Counted from the stretch's first letter, positions 26,850-34,885 are shown. The stretch is DNA of 64,000 nt from Bradyrhizobium sp. RD5-C2 (GCF_019972155.1 NZ_BOVL01000024.1:104995-168994), one strand, 5' to 3'. Numbers and translations are program-made. Notes: generated by a model not told the origin, from the sequence alone.

Positions 26850-29723
26850 ATGCGCGCCGTCGTCGCCGTCCTGTTGCTTGTCACCGCCGCCCACGCTGCC
26901 CTGTGGGGTCTCTTCCAGGAGAAGCAGTCGGCGCCCGATTTCCGTGGCACGCTGCCGAGCCTGTCCTACGCCCCGTTCGAGTCCGGCCACTCCGTCGCAG
27001 ACGTTGCCGCCGACAGCGAGAAGGTGCGCGCCGACCTCAGGAAGCTCTCGACGCTCACCAAAGCGGTCCGCCTCTACTCGTCGACCGAAGGCAACGAGTT
27101 GGTACCGCCGGTCGCCGCCGAGTTCGGCATGAAGGTCACGGTCGGCGCCTGGATCGACAAGGACGCCAACCGCAACAGCCGCGAGCTGTTCAATGCGATC
27201 AATCTCGCCAAGCGCAACAGCAATGTCATTGGGATCGTGGTCGGCAACGAAACCGTGTTCCGCGGCGAGCAGGTTCCGATCGAGAATCTCGGACCGTTGC
27301 CCAAGGACGACCCCAGCCCTGACGAGGCCGAGCGCTTTCGCGAGGATTTTGCTCGCTTCCTTCGTGACGAGGCCCCGCGCGTTCAGCGGGAGGAGGACAC
27401 ACGCCTCCACGATGCCGAAGCGCAGCCCGAGGACAAGCGGGCCGAGGCGATCAAGTGGGCGATCGCCGAGAACAACGTGCACCGGCTGATTAAGGTGATC
27501 CAAACGGTCAAGAAGTCGGTCAGCGTTCCCGTCACGACCGGTGAAATCTGGAACATCTGGCGCGACCATCCGCAGCTCGCCAATTCGTCCGACTTTGTCG
27601 CCGCGCACGTGCTGCCGTACTGGGAAAACTTCACCGACAAGCAGGCGGTGGATCAGGCGGTCGACCGCTACAACCTCCTGCGCGACTCTTTCCCCGGCAA
27701 GCGCATCCTGATCGCCGAATTCGGCTGGCCGAGCCAGGGCTACAATCTGCGCAGCGCCGTACCCGGCCCGTTCCAGCAGGCCACGGTGCTACGCAACTTC
27801 GTCGCACGCGCCGAAGCCATCGGCATGGACTACAACATCGTCGAGGCCATCGATCAACCCTGGAAGTTCTTCGAAGGCGGCGTCGGTCCCTATTGGGGCA
27901 TCCTCAATGCCGACCGCGAGGCGAAGTTCGCCTGGACCGGCCCGGTCACCGATCCGAATTACTGGAAGATCGCGCTGGTCGCCGTGCTGGTCGGCCTGTT
28001 CATGTCGCTGCCGATCCTGCGGCTGGACCAGCCGACCGTGATGCAGGCGCTGCTGCTGTCGGCCGCAGCCAACGGCGTCGGCGCCTGGACCGCAACCGTG
28101 TTCTCGTACTGGACCACGCACTACTTCGTCTGGGGCTCGGCCTTTGCGCTCAGCCTCGGCCTCGTGCTGCTTGTTCCGCTGGTCCTGATCGCGATGGCGC
28201 GGATCGAGGAGATCGCGGCGGTGGCATTCGGCCGCGGCCCGCGCCGGCTGATCGGCAAGAGCGAACCACTCGCGCCCGCCACGATGGGCGAGGACGTCAA
28301 GTTTCCGAAGGTCTCGATCCACATCCCGGCCTATTTCGAGCCGGTCGAGATGCTGAAGCAGACGCTCGACGCAGTGTCGCGGCTCGACTATCCGAATTTC
28401 GAGTGCGTCTGCATCATCAACAACACACCTGATCCCGACTTCTGGCGGCCGATCCAGGATCACTGCCGCATGCTCGGCGAGCGCTTCAAGTTCATCAATG
28501 CCGAGAAGGTGCAGGGCTTCAAGGCCGGCGCGCTGCGGATTGCGATGGAGCGGACCGCGGCGGATGCCGAGATCATCGGCATCATCGACGCCGACTATGT
28601 CGTGCATCCGGACTGGCTGAAGGACCTGGTGCCGGCCTTCGCCGATCCGCGCGTCGGCCTGGTGCAGGCGCCGCAGGAGCATCGCGACGGCGATCGTTCG
28701 CTGATGCACTACATCATGAACGGCGAATATGCCGGCTTCTTCGACATCGGCATGGTCCAGCGCAACGAGTTCAACGCCATCATCGTGCACGGCACGATGT
28801 GCCTGATCCGCCGCGCCGCGATGGACAAGGCCGGCGGCTGGTCGTCCGACACGATCTGCGAGGACACCGATCTCGGCCTCTCGATCCAGCAGCAGGGCTG
28901 GCTCACGCACTACACCAATGTGCGCTACGGCGAAGGCCTGCTGCCCGACACCTATGAGGCCTTCAAGAAGCAGCGCCACCGCTGGGCCTATGGCGGCTTC
29001 CAGATCGTCAAGAAGCACTGGCGCCGCTTCCTGCCCGGCGCTAGTCGGCTGACGCCGGACCAGCGCCGCGAATTCTCGCTCGGCTGGCTCAACTGGCTGG
29101 GCGCCGAAAGCCTCGGCGTCGTGGTCGCGATCCTCAACCTGATCTGGGTGCCGATCGTCGCCTTCGCCGATATCGCGATCCCCGACAAGATCCTTACCCT
29201 GCCGATCATTGCCTCCTTCATCGTCTCGCTGGTGCATTTCGTCGCGCTCTACCGGCTGCGGGTGAACATCAAGGCGGCCCAGATGCTGGGCGCCATGATC
29301 GCGGCGATGAGCGTGCAGTGGACGGTGTCGCGCGCGGTGGCGCAGGGCCTGATCACCGAGCATCTCGCGTTCGCCCGCACCTCGAAGGGCGGCCTGTCGC
29401 GGATGTCGATCGAATTCCAGGCGTTCTGGGAGGCCGTGATCGGCGTGCTGCTCCTGATCGGCGCCATCGTGCTTGTCGTCACCAACGGCTACAAGCAGGT
29501 GCGCGAGATCTACATCTTCGCCGGCGTGCTGGTGCTGCAAAGCCTGCCATTCCTTGCCGCGGTTTCCATCGCGATCCTGGAGAATTCGAGGATCAACGAG
29601 TTCGCGTTCTGGCGCAACAGCGCGATCCGCACCGCGGAACTGATCGGGCTCCGCCCGGTCAGCCTGCCCTCGGTCGCCGCCCCGTCGCAGCCAGTCGGCT
29701 CGGAAATCCGCCACGACAGCTGA
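26850..29723 (+). CDS. ndvB: NdvB, cyclic beta-(1,3)-glucan synthase (GH17-like plus GT2 domains)
   Basis: 957 residues, close to the known NdvB size. The N-terminal GH17-like domain has Glu134 in VGNETVFRGE and Glu290 in AEFGWPSQG and is thought to act as the cyclising transglycosylase. Four membrane segments (about 370-450) lead to a GT2 domain with DAD near 580, CEDTD near 670 and the QxxRW motif in KKQRHRWAYGG near 710. More membrane segments follow (about 750-920). It polymerises UDP-glucose at the inner membrane and delivers the glucan to the periplasm. It follows ndvD on the same strand with a gap of about 195 bases. Confidence 0.93.
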   Translation: MRAVVAVLLLVTAAHAALWGLFQEKQSAPDFRGTLPSLSYAPFESGHSVADVAADSEKVRADLRKLSTLTKAVRLYSSTEGNELVPPVAAEFGMKVTVGAWIDKDANRNSRELFNAINLAKRNSNVIGIVVGNETVFRGEQVPIENLGPLPKDDPSPDEAERFREDFARFLRDEAPRVQREEDTRLHDAEAQPEDKRAEAIKWAIAENNVHRLIKVIQTVKKSVSVPVTTGEIWNIWRDHPQLANSSDFVAAHVLPYWENFTDKQAVDQAVDRYNLLRDSFPGKRILIAEFGWPSQGYNLRSAVPGPFQQATVLRNFVARAEAIGMDYNIVEAIDQPWKFFEGGVGPYWGILNADREAKFAWTGPVTDPNYWKIALVAVLVGLFMSLPILRLDQPTVMQALLLSAAANGVGAWTATVFSYWTTHYFVWGSAFALSLGLVLLVPLVLIAMARIEEIAAVAFGRGPRRLIGKSEPLAPATMGEDVKFPKVSIHIPAYFEPVEMLKQTLDAVSRLDYPNFECVCIINNTPDPDFWRPIQDHCRMLGERFKFINAEKVQGFKAGALRIAMERTAADAEIIGIIDADYVVHPDWLKDLVPAFADPRVGLVQAPQEHRDGDRSLMHYIMNGEYAGFFDIGMVQRNEFNAIIVHGTMCLIRRAAMDKAGGWSSDTICEDTDLGLSIQQQGWLTHYTNVRYGEGLLPDTYEAFKKQRHRWAYGGFQIVKKHWRRFLPGASRLTPDQRREFSLGWLNWLGAESLGVVVAILNLIWVPIVAFADIAIPDKILTLPIIASFIVSLVHFVALYRLRVNIKAAQMLGAMIAAMSVQWTVSRAVAQGLITEHLAFARTSKGGLSRMSIEFQAFWEAVIGVLLLIGAIVLVVTNGYKQVREIYIFAGVLVLQSLPFLAAVSIAILENSRINEFAFWRNSAIRTAELIGLRPVSLPSVAAPSQPVGSEIRHDS

Positions 29724-29806
29724 CTAACTTCAAGAAACCGGCCTAACCCGAGGCGCCGGAACGGCAAATCCGCCGCCACGGTGCACAATTGACCGTCCCT
29801 CGGCTA

Positions 29807-29835
29807 TTGACCCGATGGGCCCTGCCCCCTACACA
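29807..29835 (+). promoter_or_regulatory. Predicted sigma-70-type promoter for tRNA-Lys
   Basis: TTGACC (29807-29812), a 17-base spacer, then TACACA (29830-29835), ending 65 bases before the tRNA. The spacing is ideal and the -35 is strong. A decayed copy of the GAGCATGATCCGG repeat (29846-29890) lies between promoter and tRNA. Confidence 0.45.
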
Positions 29836-29900
29836 GCGCGGGCTGGAGCATGATCCGGAGCGGCGCGAAGCCTTCGTCCGGATCCGATGTTCAGGTGAGT

Positions 29901-29976
29901 GAGCGCGTAGCTCAGGCGGTAGAGCACGTGACTTTTAATCATGGGGTCGAGGGTTCGAGTCCCTCCGCGCTCACCA
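29901..29976 (+). tRNA. tRNA-Lys (anticodon TTT)
   Basis: 76 bases including an encoded CCA. Acceptor GAGCGCG (29901-29907) pairs with CGCGCTC (29966-29972). The anticodon stem CGTGA/TCATG encloses the loop CTTTTAA with TTT at 29934-29936. The T arm GAGGGTTCGAGTCCCTC is canonical. Reverse-strand open frames crossing it give the GGTRTLDPMIKS peptide, a well-known tRNA translation artefact. Confidence 0.97.
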
Positions 29977-29994
29977 ATCAAATTCAATAGCTTC

Positions 29995-30196
29995 GACGAA
30001 AATCTAACCAGCCAGAAAATCCATCGTGTGGGCACTGTGTTGGCAAACACATTACCGCGCTCGACGGCCGCGGCGGCAACGCGATAGCGGCCCGCCATGA
30101 CGAGCAGCGGCGCCCGCTCTCGGACAGCACCACCCTCTCCGTTTCCTGTCGGCAGATGCGCTCTAGGCGCCGATAGTCGTCGAGTTCGGATCCCAT
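29995..30196 (-). pseudogene. Frameshifted copy of a small helical bradyrhizobial protein
   Basis: From ATG 30196 the minus strand reads MGSELDDYRRLERICRQETE. The conserved continuation (RAPLLVMAGRYRVAAAAVERG) lies in another frame. The join is within about 25 bases (near 30115-30137), so a single-base indel best explains it. The intact gene at 32770-32964 encodes a protein of the same type (short helix, Glu/Arg/Cys-rich, then a second Ala-rich helix). Family function unknown. Confidence 0.5.
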
Positions 30197-30745
30197 GGCG
30201 GCAGCAATCACCATGATTGGACTTTTCGCTATGGCTCTGACGGTGCTGGCGCCAATTTCCCTCTTCGCGCCGTGAGCATATGGAACCGCGGTTAGAGGTC
30301 CGGTCAAAGCGGCACGGCCCCAGTCTTGGGAAGACCAGGGCCGTGGGCAAGCGAGGCGTCGGGGTTTGGGGACTTCGGCACCTCGCCCTGGACCGGCGCC
30401 CCAGCTAGCGGCGGTGTGGGCGTCGTGCTGAAATTCAGAACCGCTGACGCGGCTTCGTCAATACCTCAAGCGGATCATACCGTGACGCTTTTAGGCAGTT
30501 CGGTGAACACGGGCCTCGCCTTCGCGCCTGACCCGATCGACGGATCCCGCGGCGATGACGCCGATCGCGCTATCATTGAGGGCAGAAAAAACCCGTTGCT
30601 AGTGTTGCGCCGGGTCGTGTGCGTGTGGACGCCACCGGAAAGAAAGTAGGCGCAGGGCCGTACCCCGCCCCTCCGCCGGAGCCTCGTGGCATAGCCATTG
30701 CTGATATTCATCCGCTGGGATTGCAGTCCCCAGATTGAAACAGGG

Positions 30746-30789
30746 CGCCGCCGGGACAAATCATTTCGGGCCCGGCGGCGTATCTTTTT
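30746..30789 (+). terminator. Strong rho-independent terminator without an obvious upstream gene
   Basis: A perfect 10-base-pair stem, CGCCGCCGGG (30746-30755) with CCCGGCGGCG (30771-30780), has a 15-base loop and is followed by TATCTTTTT on the plus strand. No convincing protein gene ends just before it, so it may close a small non-coding RNA or be the remnant of a lost gene. Confidence 0.6.
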
Positions 30790-30959
30790 GGGATTAGTGA
30801 GACAGCCGCTGTGTCGATTGCGCTTCCGGTGCGATTCAGTTCATTCGGGCACGCCCTGGCGCCGGCAAGTGCGCTTGTCGCTATTGGTTCGGCCCGGTTG
30901 ATCGCGCGCGTCGGCTAGCTCGCGGCCTCCCTCGTCAGGCCTGGACCGCTTCCACAAAT

Positions 30960-31067
30960 GTGCGCTCGGCGCATCTCAAGTGCACCGCGTGCGGCAAGGT
31001 CGGCTGGGTGGATACCTGCCTGGACTGGGGCGAGGTCACTAACTTCGTGAAGGGTGCTCCGGGTTAG
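30960..31067 (+). CDS. Short CxxC frame, possible zinc-ribbon fragment or relic
   Basis: From GTG 30960 the frame encodes 35 residues including AHLKCTACGKVGWVDTC and ends at TAG 31067. The same frame stays open upstream to about 30800 and adds another Cys cluster (KCACRYW), but no good start or ribosome binding site is seen. The composition looks protein-like, and the CxxC suggests metal binding. It could be a small real gene or the end of a broken one. Confidence 0.3.
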   Translation: MRSAHLKCTACGKVGWVDTCLDWGEVTNFVKGAPG

Positions 31068-31113
31068 GGGCTTTTCCGCTCGCCGGCTCGCGCATTTGAG
31101 CCGACGGGTTCGC

Positions 31114-31485
31114 CTAAAACTTACGTCCGGAAGAGTCCATCTTTCTGCACTCCCCGCTGATTGTAAGGGATTTCCGGTCCGACGACAGGGTCTTGGTGGC
31201 TTTGCCTGACTGTCGAGAAATAGTGATCGAAAGCGAAGCTGCGCGATCTTTTCCACCGATGGTAATGTTTGTCGGGCCATCGAAGGAGAAAGAATCCTGC
31301 TCCACCTTCCAGCCTCCTGCGGGATCAACGTAATACTGCAGGGTCGCCGCGGCCATGTTCCAATCATCACTTGAAGCTGGTGGAAAATCGCACTCCAATG
31401 CTGCGACCACGGTTTGAGCGTGACCTTCCAGGGTCAATGCTGCCAAGGCCAGAAGCGATAAAAATCCATTCCGTATGACTTGCAC
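31114..31485 (-). CDS. Small exported protein of unknown function
   Basis: 123 residues from GTG 31485, which has GAGGAG eight bases upstream; an ATG about 165 bases further upstream adds unlikely sequence. The signal peptide is clear (FLSLLALAALTLEGHAQ). The mature part has two Cys (ALECDFPP and SGECRKM) and beta-rich phrases (GPTNITIGGKDRAASLSITI). I do not recognise the family. Confidence 0.75.
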   Translation of the reverse strand: MQVIRNGFLSLLALAALTLEGHAQTVVAALECDFPPASSDDWNMAAATLQYYVDPAGGWKVEQDSFSFDGPTNITIGGKDRAASLSITISRQSGKATKTLSSDRKSLTISGECRKMDSSGRKF

Positions 31486-31706
31486 GTAAAAACTCCTCGA
31501 AGCGCTTATCGTACACCTGCATTTTACCCTATTCTCCCCGCCCGAGATTCCCGTGTTTCTACGGCCATCGTCTCCATATTCACAATGCCAGCGCGGAACG
31601 CTTGTCTTTTGGCAATGCTCAAGCGAGAGATCGCCGCGGCTACCCGGCATCTGCTTCTAGAGCACATGCCAACGTGCCCGCCGCATCCCGCATCTGAGCA
31701 AGATGT

Positions 31707-31952
31707 TCACGGCCCAACCGTCAGCGGCAGTTCGCCCTGGCCGTTCGTCCAGTCGATGATGTCGAGCTGCAACCCCCGCTTCAGCATCTCGGCCTCGAGA
31801 CTGCCGGCGTGGCGTTTCCATTCGGGCGTTGCGCGGACCCGGAATTTGGGCTCTTCGCCGTGTGCCTCGAATTCATCGTCGGCCTTGAGCGCGCCGCGGA
31901 TGGCTTCGTACATCATCTTCAGGCTGGCGTCGGTGAAGGCGCCGTAGTCCAT
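31707..31952 (-). CDS. Small conserved hypothetical protein
   Basis: 81 residues, soluble and acidic, starting MDYGAFTDASLKMMYEAIRG with AAGGAGA seven bases upstream of the ATG. No known domain is visible. The charged helix-rich composition and good translation signals support a real gene. Confidence 0.7.
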   Translation of the reverse strand: MDYGAFTDASLKMMYEAIRGALKADDEFEAHGEEPKFRVRATPEWKRHAGSLEAEMLKRGLQLDIIDWTNGQGELPLTVGP

Positions 31953-32318
31953 CGGTCGTCTCCTTCAGCACTGTCAGAAGCCAAAAGGCCGCCACGAAAC
32001 TCATCGTGGCGGCCTTCGGCGTAGCGGCCCATCCAGACGGCCCAATAGGAGCGTGGGCGAGTCGGGTTAACGAAACGTTGTTTGCGCGGCGGCGGCATAC
32101 CTTCCTGGAGCTCGCCGACACCGTCTGCCGTCCCGTGTTTCTCCGGATTCCCCTTCAATCGGGAACCGCGCTAACCAACGGGGAACTTGGGCTATTGCAT
32201 CAAGATCGAAATTTTCAGATTTGCCGGTAGGGGCCGTTGGCGTGACGCGGCCCCTTTTCATTTTGGACCGCGTGTTCGTTGCCGGCTGCTTCCTTCGACG
32301 CGCTGAGGCAATTTGAGG
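31953..32318. other. Intergenic region with strong hairpin, upstream of the BLUF gene
   Basis: 366 bases. A strong hairpin lies at 31985-32016. Open frames on both strands here lack ribosome binding sites and family resemblance. The region should contain divergent promoters for the minus-strand small gene and the plus-strand BLUF gene. Confidence 0.4.
31985..32016 (-). terminator. Hairpin with T tract on the minus strand
   Basis: GGCCGCCACGA (31987-31997) pairs perfectly with TCGTGGCGGCC (32004-32014) around a six-base loop. Read on the minus strand, the stem is followed by TTTTGG. The gene at 31952 starts only about 30 bases further on, so this is either a terminator of a lost upstream gene or an attenuator in its leader. 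Confidence 0.5.
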
Positions 32319-32768
32319 ATGTCGCCAACCGAGCATGCCCTGATCTACGTCAGTCGTAGCACCGGCAACCTGCGCGACAGTTCCGCGAGTGAGATCATTC
32401 GCAGCATCCTGGCGCAGTCGCGCGCGAAGAATGCATGGCTCGGCGTGACCGGCGCCCTGCTGTTCAGTGAGGGTTACTTCTGCCAGGTCCTCGAAGGCGA
32501 GCGGGCTGCCGTCGAGGAGATATTCAGCGCGATCGAGTCCGATCCGAGACACCGGGACATCACCCTGCTCACCTTCAGGCCGGCGACGCCGCGGCGCTTC
32601 CCCGATTGGTCGATGGCTTACGCCGGCGCCGCTGCCGGCCCGGCCTGGACTTGCAAGATGGAAGGCCTGCTTGCAAACCCGTCCGCGATCGACGGCGATC
32701 AGATGGGCCGCGAACTGCTCGTCCTGATGACGGATCTGGTCAGGCAGCAGGACGTCGACGGCCCCTAG
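32319..32768 (+). CDS. BLUF-domain blue-light sensor protein
   Basis: 149 residues; a single BLUF domain fills the first 105. Residues that bind or tune FAD are present: Tyr10 (ALIYVSR), Asn38 (AKNAWLG), Gln56 (FCQVLEG), Trp97 and Met99 (DWSMAYAG). BLUF proteins use the Tyr-Gln pair to sense blue light via FAD. No output domain is attached, so it must signal through a partner. ATG 32319 was chosen; an in-frame TTG lies six bases upstream. Confidence 0.92.
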   Translation: MSPTEHALIYVSRSTGNLRDSSASEIIRSILAQSRAKNAWLGVTGALLFSEGYFCQVLEGERAAVEEIFSAIESDPRHRDITLLTFRPATPRRFPDWSMAYAGAAAGPAWTCKMEGLLANPSAIDGDQMGRELLVLMTDLVRQQDVDGP

Positions 32769-32769
32769 T

Positions 32770-32964
32770 TCAGAGCCTCAGGCATCGAAACAGTTGAGCG
32801 AGCGCCGTGTTGGCGGATTGGGCGCGCCGTTCGAGGATTTCGGCAGCTGTAGCGTAGTTGCGTGCCAGGATCTGGAGCGCGCGTCGAGCATCCGGCAGCG
32901 TGGACTGCCTGGCCATCTCCAGGCACTGGTGCTCGAAGTAGCGAAGCTCCTCAAGTTCGGTCAT
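32770..32964 (-). CDS. Small helical protein, intact relative of the pseudogene at 29995-30196
   Basis: 64 residues: MTELEELRYFEHQCLEMARQ, then ARRALQILARNYATAAEILE. Two amphipathic helices, no membrane segment or signal. Such short proteins are numerous in Bradyrhizobium. It ends two bases from the convergent BLUF gene. Function unknown. Confidence 0.7.
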   Translation of the reverse strand: MTELEELRYFEHQCLEMARQSTLPDARRALQILARNYATAAEILERRAQSANTALAQLFRCLRL

Positions 32965-33299
32965 TGCGATTCGTCCGATTTCATCTGCATCTTCGAACTC
33001 AGTGCGCCAACGGCCTAGTGAAAGTTTGGCAAGATTGTTGCGGACACGGGATGATCTGGTCGGAGTGTTGCTGGAGGCATGATTTAATAATCACTGCTCC
33101 GTGACCAGCGCGGGTGCGTGCTGCGCGGATCGACAAGCGCGCCCGATCGCATCACTATGCGTGAGTCTTGCTTCGGACGCAGCAACGTCTTGACGGGAGC
33201 GCGGGGCATCTTCGCGCGGATTGCCGCGGTGGGCATTTTGGCGGACTGGTTGGCGCTGGCCACGGCCGGTGCATCCTTGAGTTGGCATTGTTACATCAG
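32965..33299. other. Intergenic region, no feature recognised
   Basis: 335 bases with only short, signal-less open frames on either strand. I see no gene, repeat or clear hairpin. Confidence 0.4.
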
Positions 33300-33530
33300 A
33301 TGAAGAAACGCGATTGTGCCTTTGTGGCCGCCTGTGCGGCCGGCGCGCTGCTGTTCGGTATCTGGAGTTTCCAGATGGGCATCGCGTTTCATCGCTCCCG
33401 GCAGGCCCCGACCGATCTCTCCAGCTCGCACTGGCGTGGCCAGGACGGCTCCCAGGACGGCTCTTCCGCGAGTGGCCCTCCTCGGCCCGCGGCCGACGAC
33501 AGCGACGAACGGGCCCGACAGCCGCGATAG
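33300..33530 (+). CDS. Possible small single-pass membrane protein
   Basis: 76 residues from ATG 33300: MKKRDCAFVAACAAGALLFG gives a short basic start and a hydrophobic segment, then a Ser/Asp/Arg-rich polar tail. No good ribosome binding site is visible. It may be real, but support is only the membrane segment and codon use. Confidence 0.4.
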   Translation: MKKRDCAFVAACAAGALLFGIWSFQMGIAFHRSRQAPTDLSSSHWRGQDGSQDGSSASGPPRPAADDSDERARQPR

Positions 33531-33569
33531 ATGGCGCAATTGCGTTCCTCACTGCCGCATCGCCTCGAC

Positions 33570-34052
33570 CTAGGCCCACGCCAGCCCCGGGACGACAGCG
33601 GGCTCATCATCGTCGGCCCTCGCGCCGGTGAGGCGCCTGCGGCGCGCACTGTCCCTGGCGCGACGATGACGCGTGTCAAACCGGCGCAGCGCCATCGGCA
33701 CGCGCCGCGCGAGGCTTTGAGCGAGCTCGATGGCCTGTCTGACGACGGCCATGACGGTTGCCACGCGCGTGAACAGGCCGATCAGGAACACCATCGAGAA
33801 GACGTCGATATAGGCCAGCACATCGCCGACCAGCATCAATTCGGGAGGAAGCGGAATCCGGTGCAGATAGGCGCCGATCACGATGACGACCGGGATCAGC
33901 GCGATCAGCTTCCGTAACGTCAGCCGATCCAGCAAGGCAGCGAGCTCAACCACCAGGACCAGCCAGAGCCAGTCGCCGAGCGCGGCCGGCTTGTCGATCG
34001 TCCAGGTCTGCCAAAACGTCTGCCACAGCTGCCGCCAGTTCCGTTTCCCCAT
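33570..34052 (-). CDS. Small membrane protein of unknown function
   Basis: 160 residues. The start is Trp-rich (MGKRNWRQLWQTFWQTWTID). Hydrophobic segments lie at about 25-45, 48-65 and 70-95 (LVGDVLAYIDVFSMVFLIGL). The C-terminal 50 residues are very Arg-rich and read as a polar tail. No characterised family recognised. Confidence 0.65.
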   Translation of the reverse strand: MGKRNWRQLWQTFWQTWTIDKPAALGDWLWLVLVVELAALLDRLTLRKLIALIPVVIVIGAYLHRIPLPPELMLVGDVLAYIDVFSMVFLIGLFTRVATVMAVVRQAIELAQSLARRVPMALRRFDTRHRRARDSARRRRLTGARADDDEPAVVPGLAWA

Positions 34053-34082
34053 CGCCGCGTCCTCTCGAGCGCAATCCCCGCG

Positions 34083-34247
34083 CTACGGCTTCGACGACGC
34101 CTCGCCGCCGTCACCCTCGATCGCGGCGCCTTCCACGTCAGCCGAATCGGCCGACGGAAAGATGCGCTCGTAATTGGCTCGGGCCTCGCGAATCAGACGC
34201 GCACGCTCGCGTTCAAACTTCGAGATGAACCTGATGATCTCGCCCAT
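34083..34247 (-). CDS. Very small conserved protein
   Basis: 54 residues from ATG 34247, with GGAGAG just upstream. MGEIIRFISKFERERARLIR forms an Arg/Glu-rich helix; the C-terminus is acidic. It lies about 30 bases upstream of the membrane protein at 33570-34052 on the same strand and may be cotranscribed. Function unknown. Confidence 0.65.
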   Translation of the reverse strand: MGEIIRFISKFERERARLIREARANYERIFPSADSADVEGAAIEGDGGEASSKP

Positions 34248-34334
34248 TTGCTCTCCAACGCAGGGGGAATTCTCCGACCATCGGCAATGCAACCATCATG
34301 CCTGATGGCCGCCCGGCCGATACGCTCGTGGCGC

Positions 34335-34598
34335 TTACCGGGTGGTTGCCCGCGGCGCTATCCGTTGCTGGCTGAACGCCACACGCGGATTGATGCCGCA
34401 ATAGGCATCGCGGCCCGACGCCGACGCCTGGCACTGCTCGTAGGTCTGGTAGCCGCAATAGCCGGGATAGCCCTCATCCCTGCCCTGGATGCACCAGGGA
34501 TAATCGTAGGGATCGGCCGCAGCCGGCTGTGCGGAACCGACAATCCAGCTCGTCCCGAGCGCCGCGAACGCCAGAATTGCCAAATTTGACCTGCGCAT
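34335..34598 (-). CDS. DUF3551 family exported protein
   Basis: 87 residues. The signal peptide (LAILAFAALGTSWIVGSAQPAAA) precedes the DUF3551 pattern: DYPWCIQGR, GYCGYQTYEQC, ASGRDAYCGINP, with four conserved Cys probably forming disulphides. This short family is highly expanded in Bradyrhizobium. The function is unknown. Confidence 0.88.
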   Translation of the reverse strand: MRRSNLAILAFAALGTSWIVGSAQPAAADPYDYPWCIQGRDEGYPGYCGYQTYEQCQASASGRDAYCGINPRVAFSQQRIAPRATTR

Positions 34599-34622
34599 GA
34601 GCCTGCTTCCTTCTCGATCGAC

Positions 34623-34642
34623 ACCTAGCAGTTGATCTAGGT
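34623..34642. promoter_or_regulatory. Operator-like inverted repeat upstream of the DUF3551 gene
   Basis: ACCTAG (34623-34628), eight bases, CTAGGT (34637-34642). It lies about 25-45 bases upstream of the start of the DUF3551 gene, where a regulator could act. CTAG is otherwise rare in GC-rich genomes. No regulator is assigned. Confidence 0.3.
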
Positions 34643-34746
34643 ACGCCGGGAAGATCTGCGAGGTTTCCGCTCACCGCCTCAAGAAGGTGTGACCCGCGCG
34701 GGGGAAGCCAGGGCGCCATGGACAGGCGCGGGGCACCCAACAAAAA

Positions 34747-34785
34747 ACACGAGGCCCGGTGTGCCTAGGAGCCCGGGCCTCGTGT
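34747..34785 (-). terminator. Rho-independent terminator of the 3-hydroxybutyryl-CoA dehydrogenase gene
   Basis: ACACGAGGCCCGG (34747-34759) pairs perfectly with CCGGGCCTCGTGT (34773-34785). On the minus strand the stem is followed by TTTTTTG. It lies 100 bases after the stop at 34886. Confidence 0.8.
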
Positions 34786-34885
34786 CTGATGTCCCCCGCC
34801 TCAGTGGCGGATCAGGCGTTGTGGTTACGCGAGCTTGTCCGCGCGATCCATCCCGGATGACTACGGGGTCGGGCGCGCGCAGATT

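Larger units (their letters stand above)
29977..31113. other. Gene-poor, partly decayed stretch beside tRNA-Lys
   Basis: More than 1.1 kb without an intact recognisable gene. It contains a frameshifted small gene (29995-30196), a hairpin CGGCCC...GGGCCG near 30312-30342, a possible broken plus-strand frame, a strong orphan terminator (30746-30789) and a short CxxC-encoding frame (30960-31067). In the broken frame, ADRAIIEGRK reads into a protein-like KPVASVAPGRVRVDATGKKV only after a shift at an A6 run near 30587-30592. The position after a tRNA 3' end fits a scar of past integration, but I see no integrase or duplicated tRNA end. Confidence 0.45.

Noticed and set aside
27789..29714. A 641-residue open frame antisense to ndvB
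   Set aside because: Shadow of ndvB with no domain and an Arg/His/Asp-biased composition.
29955..29990. Attachment-site duplication of the tRNA-Lys 3' end
   Set aside because: No second copy of the tRNA 3' end was noticed in the window.
29829..30350. A minus-strand frame containing GGTRTLDPMIKS
   Set aside because: This is the known translation artefact of a tRNA 3' half. Only the part before 30196 was kept, as evidence for a frameshifted gene.
30326..30649. A 107-residue plus-strand frame beside tRNA-Lys
   Set aside because: The first half is Gly/Pro-rich without pattern. Only the part near the A6 run looks protein-like, so it is reported as possible decay rather than a gene.
31919..32158. 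A minus-strand frame with RPRSYWAVWMGRYAEG
   Set aside because: It overlaps a well-supported gene and a strong hairpin, and lacks a ribosome binding site. It remains a weak possibility.
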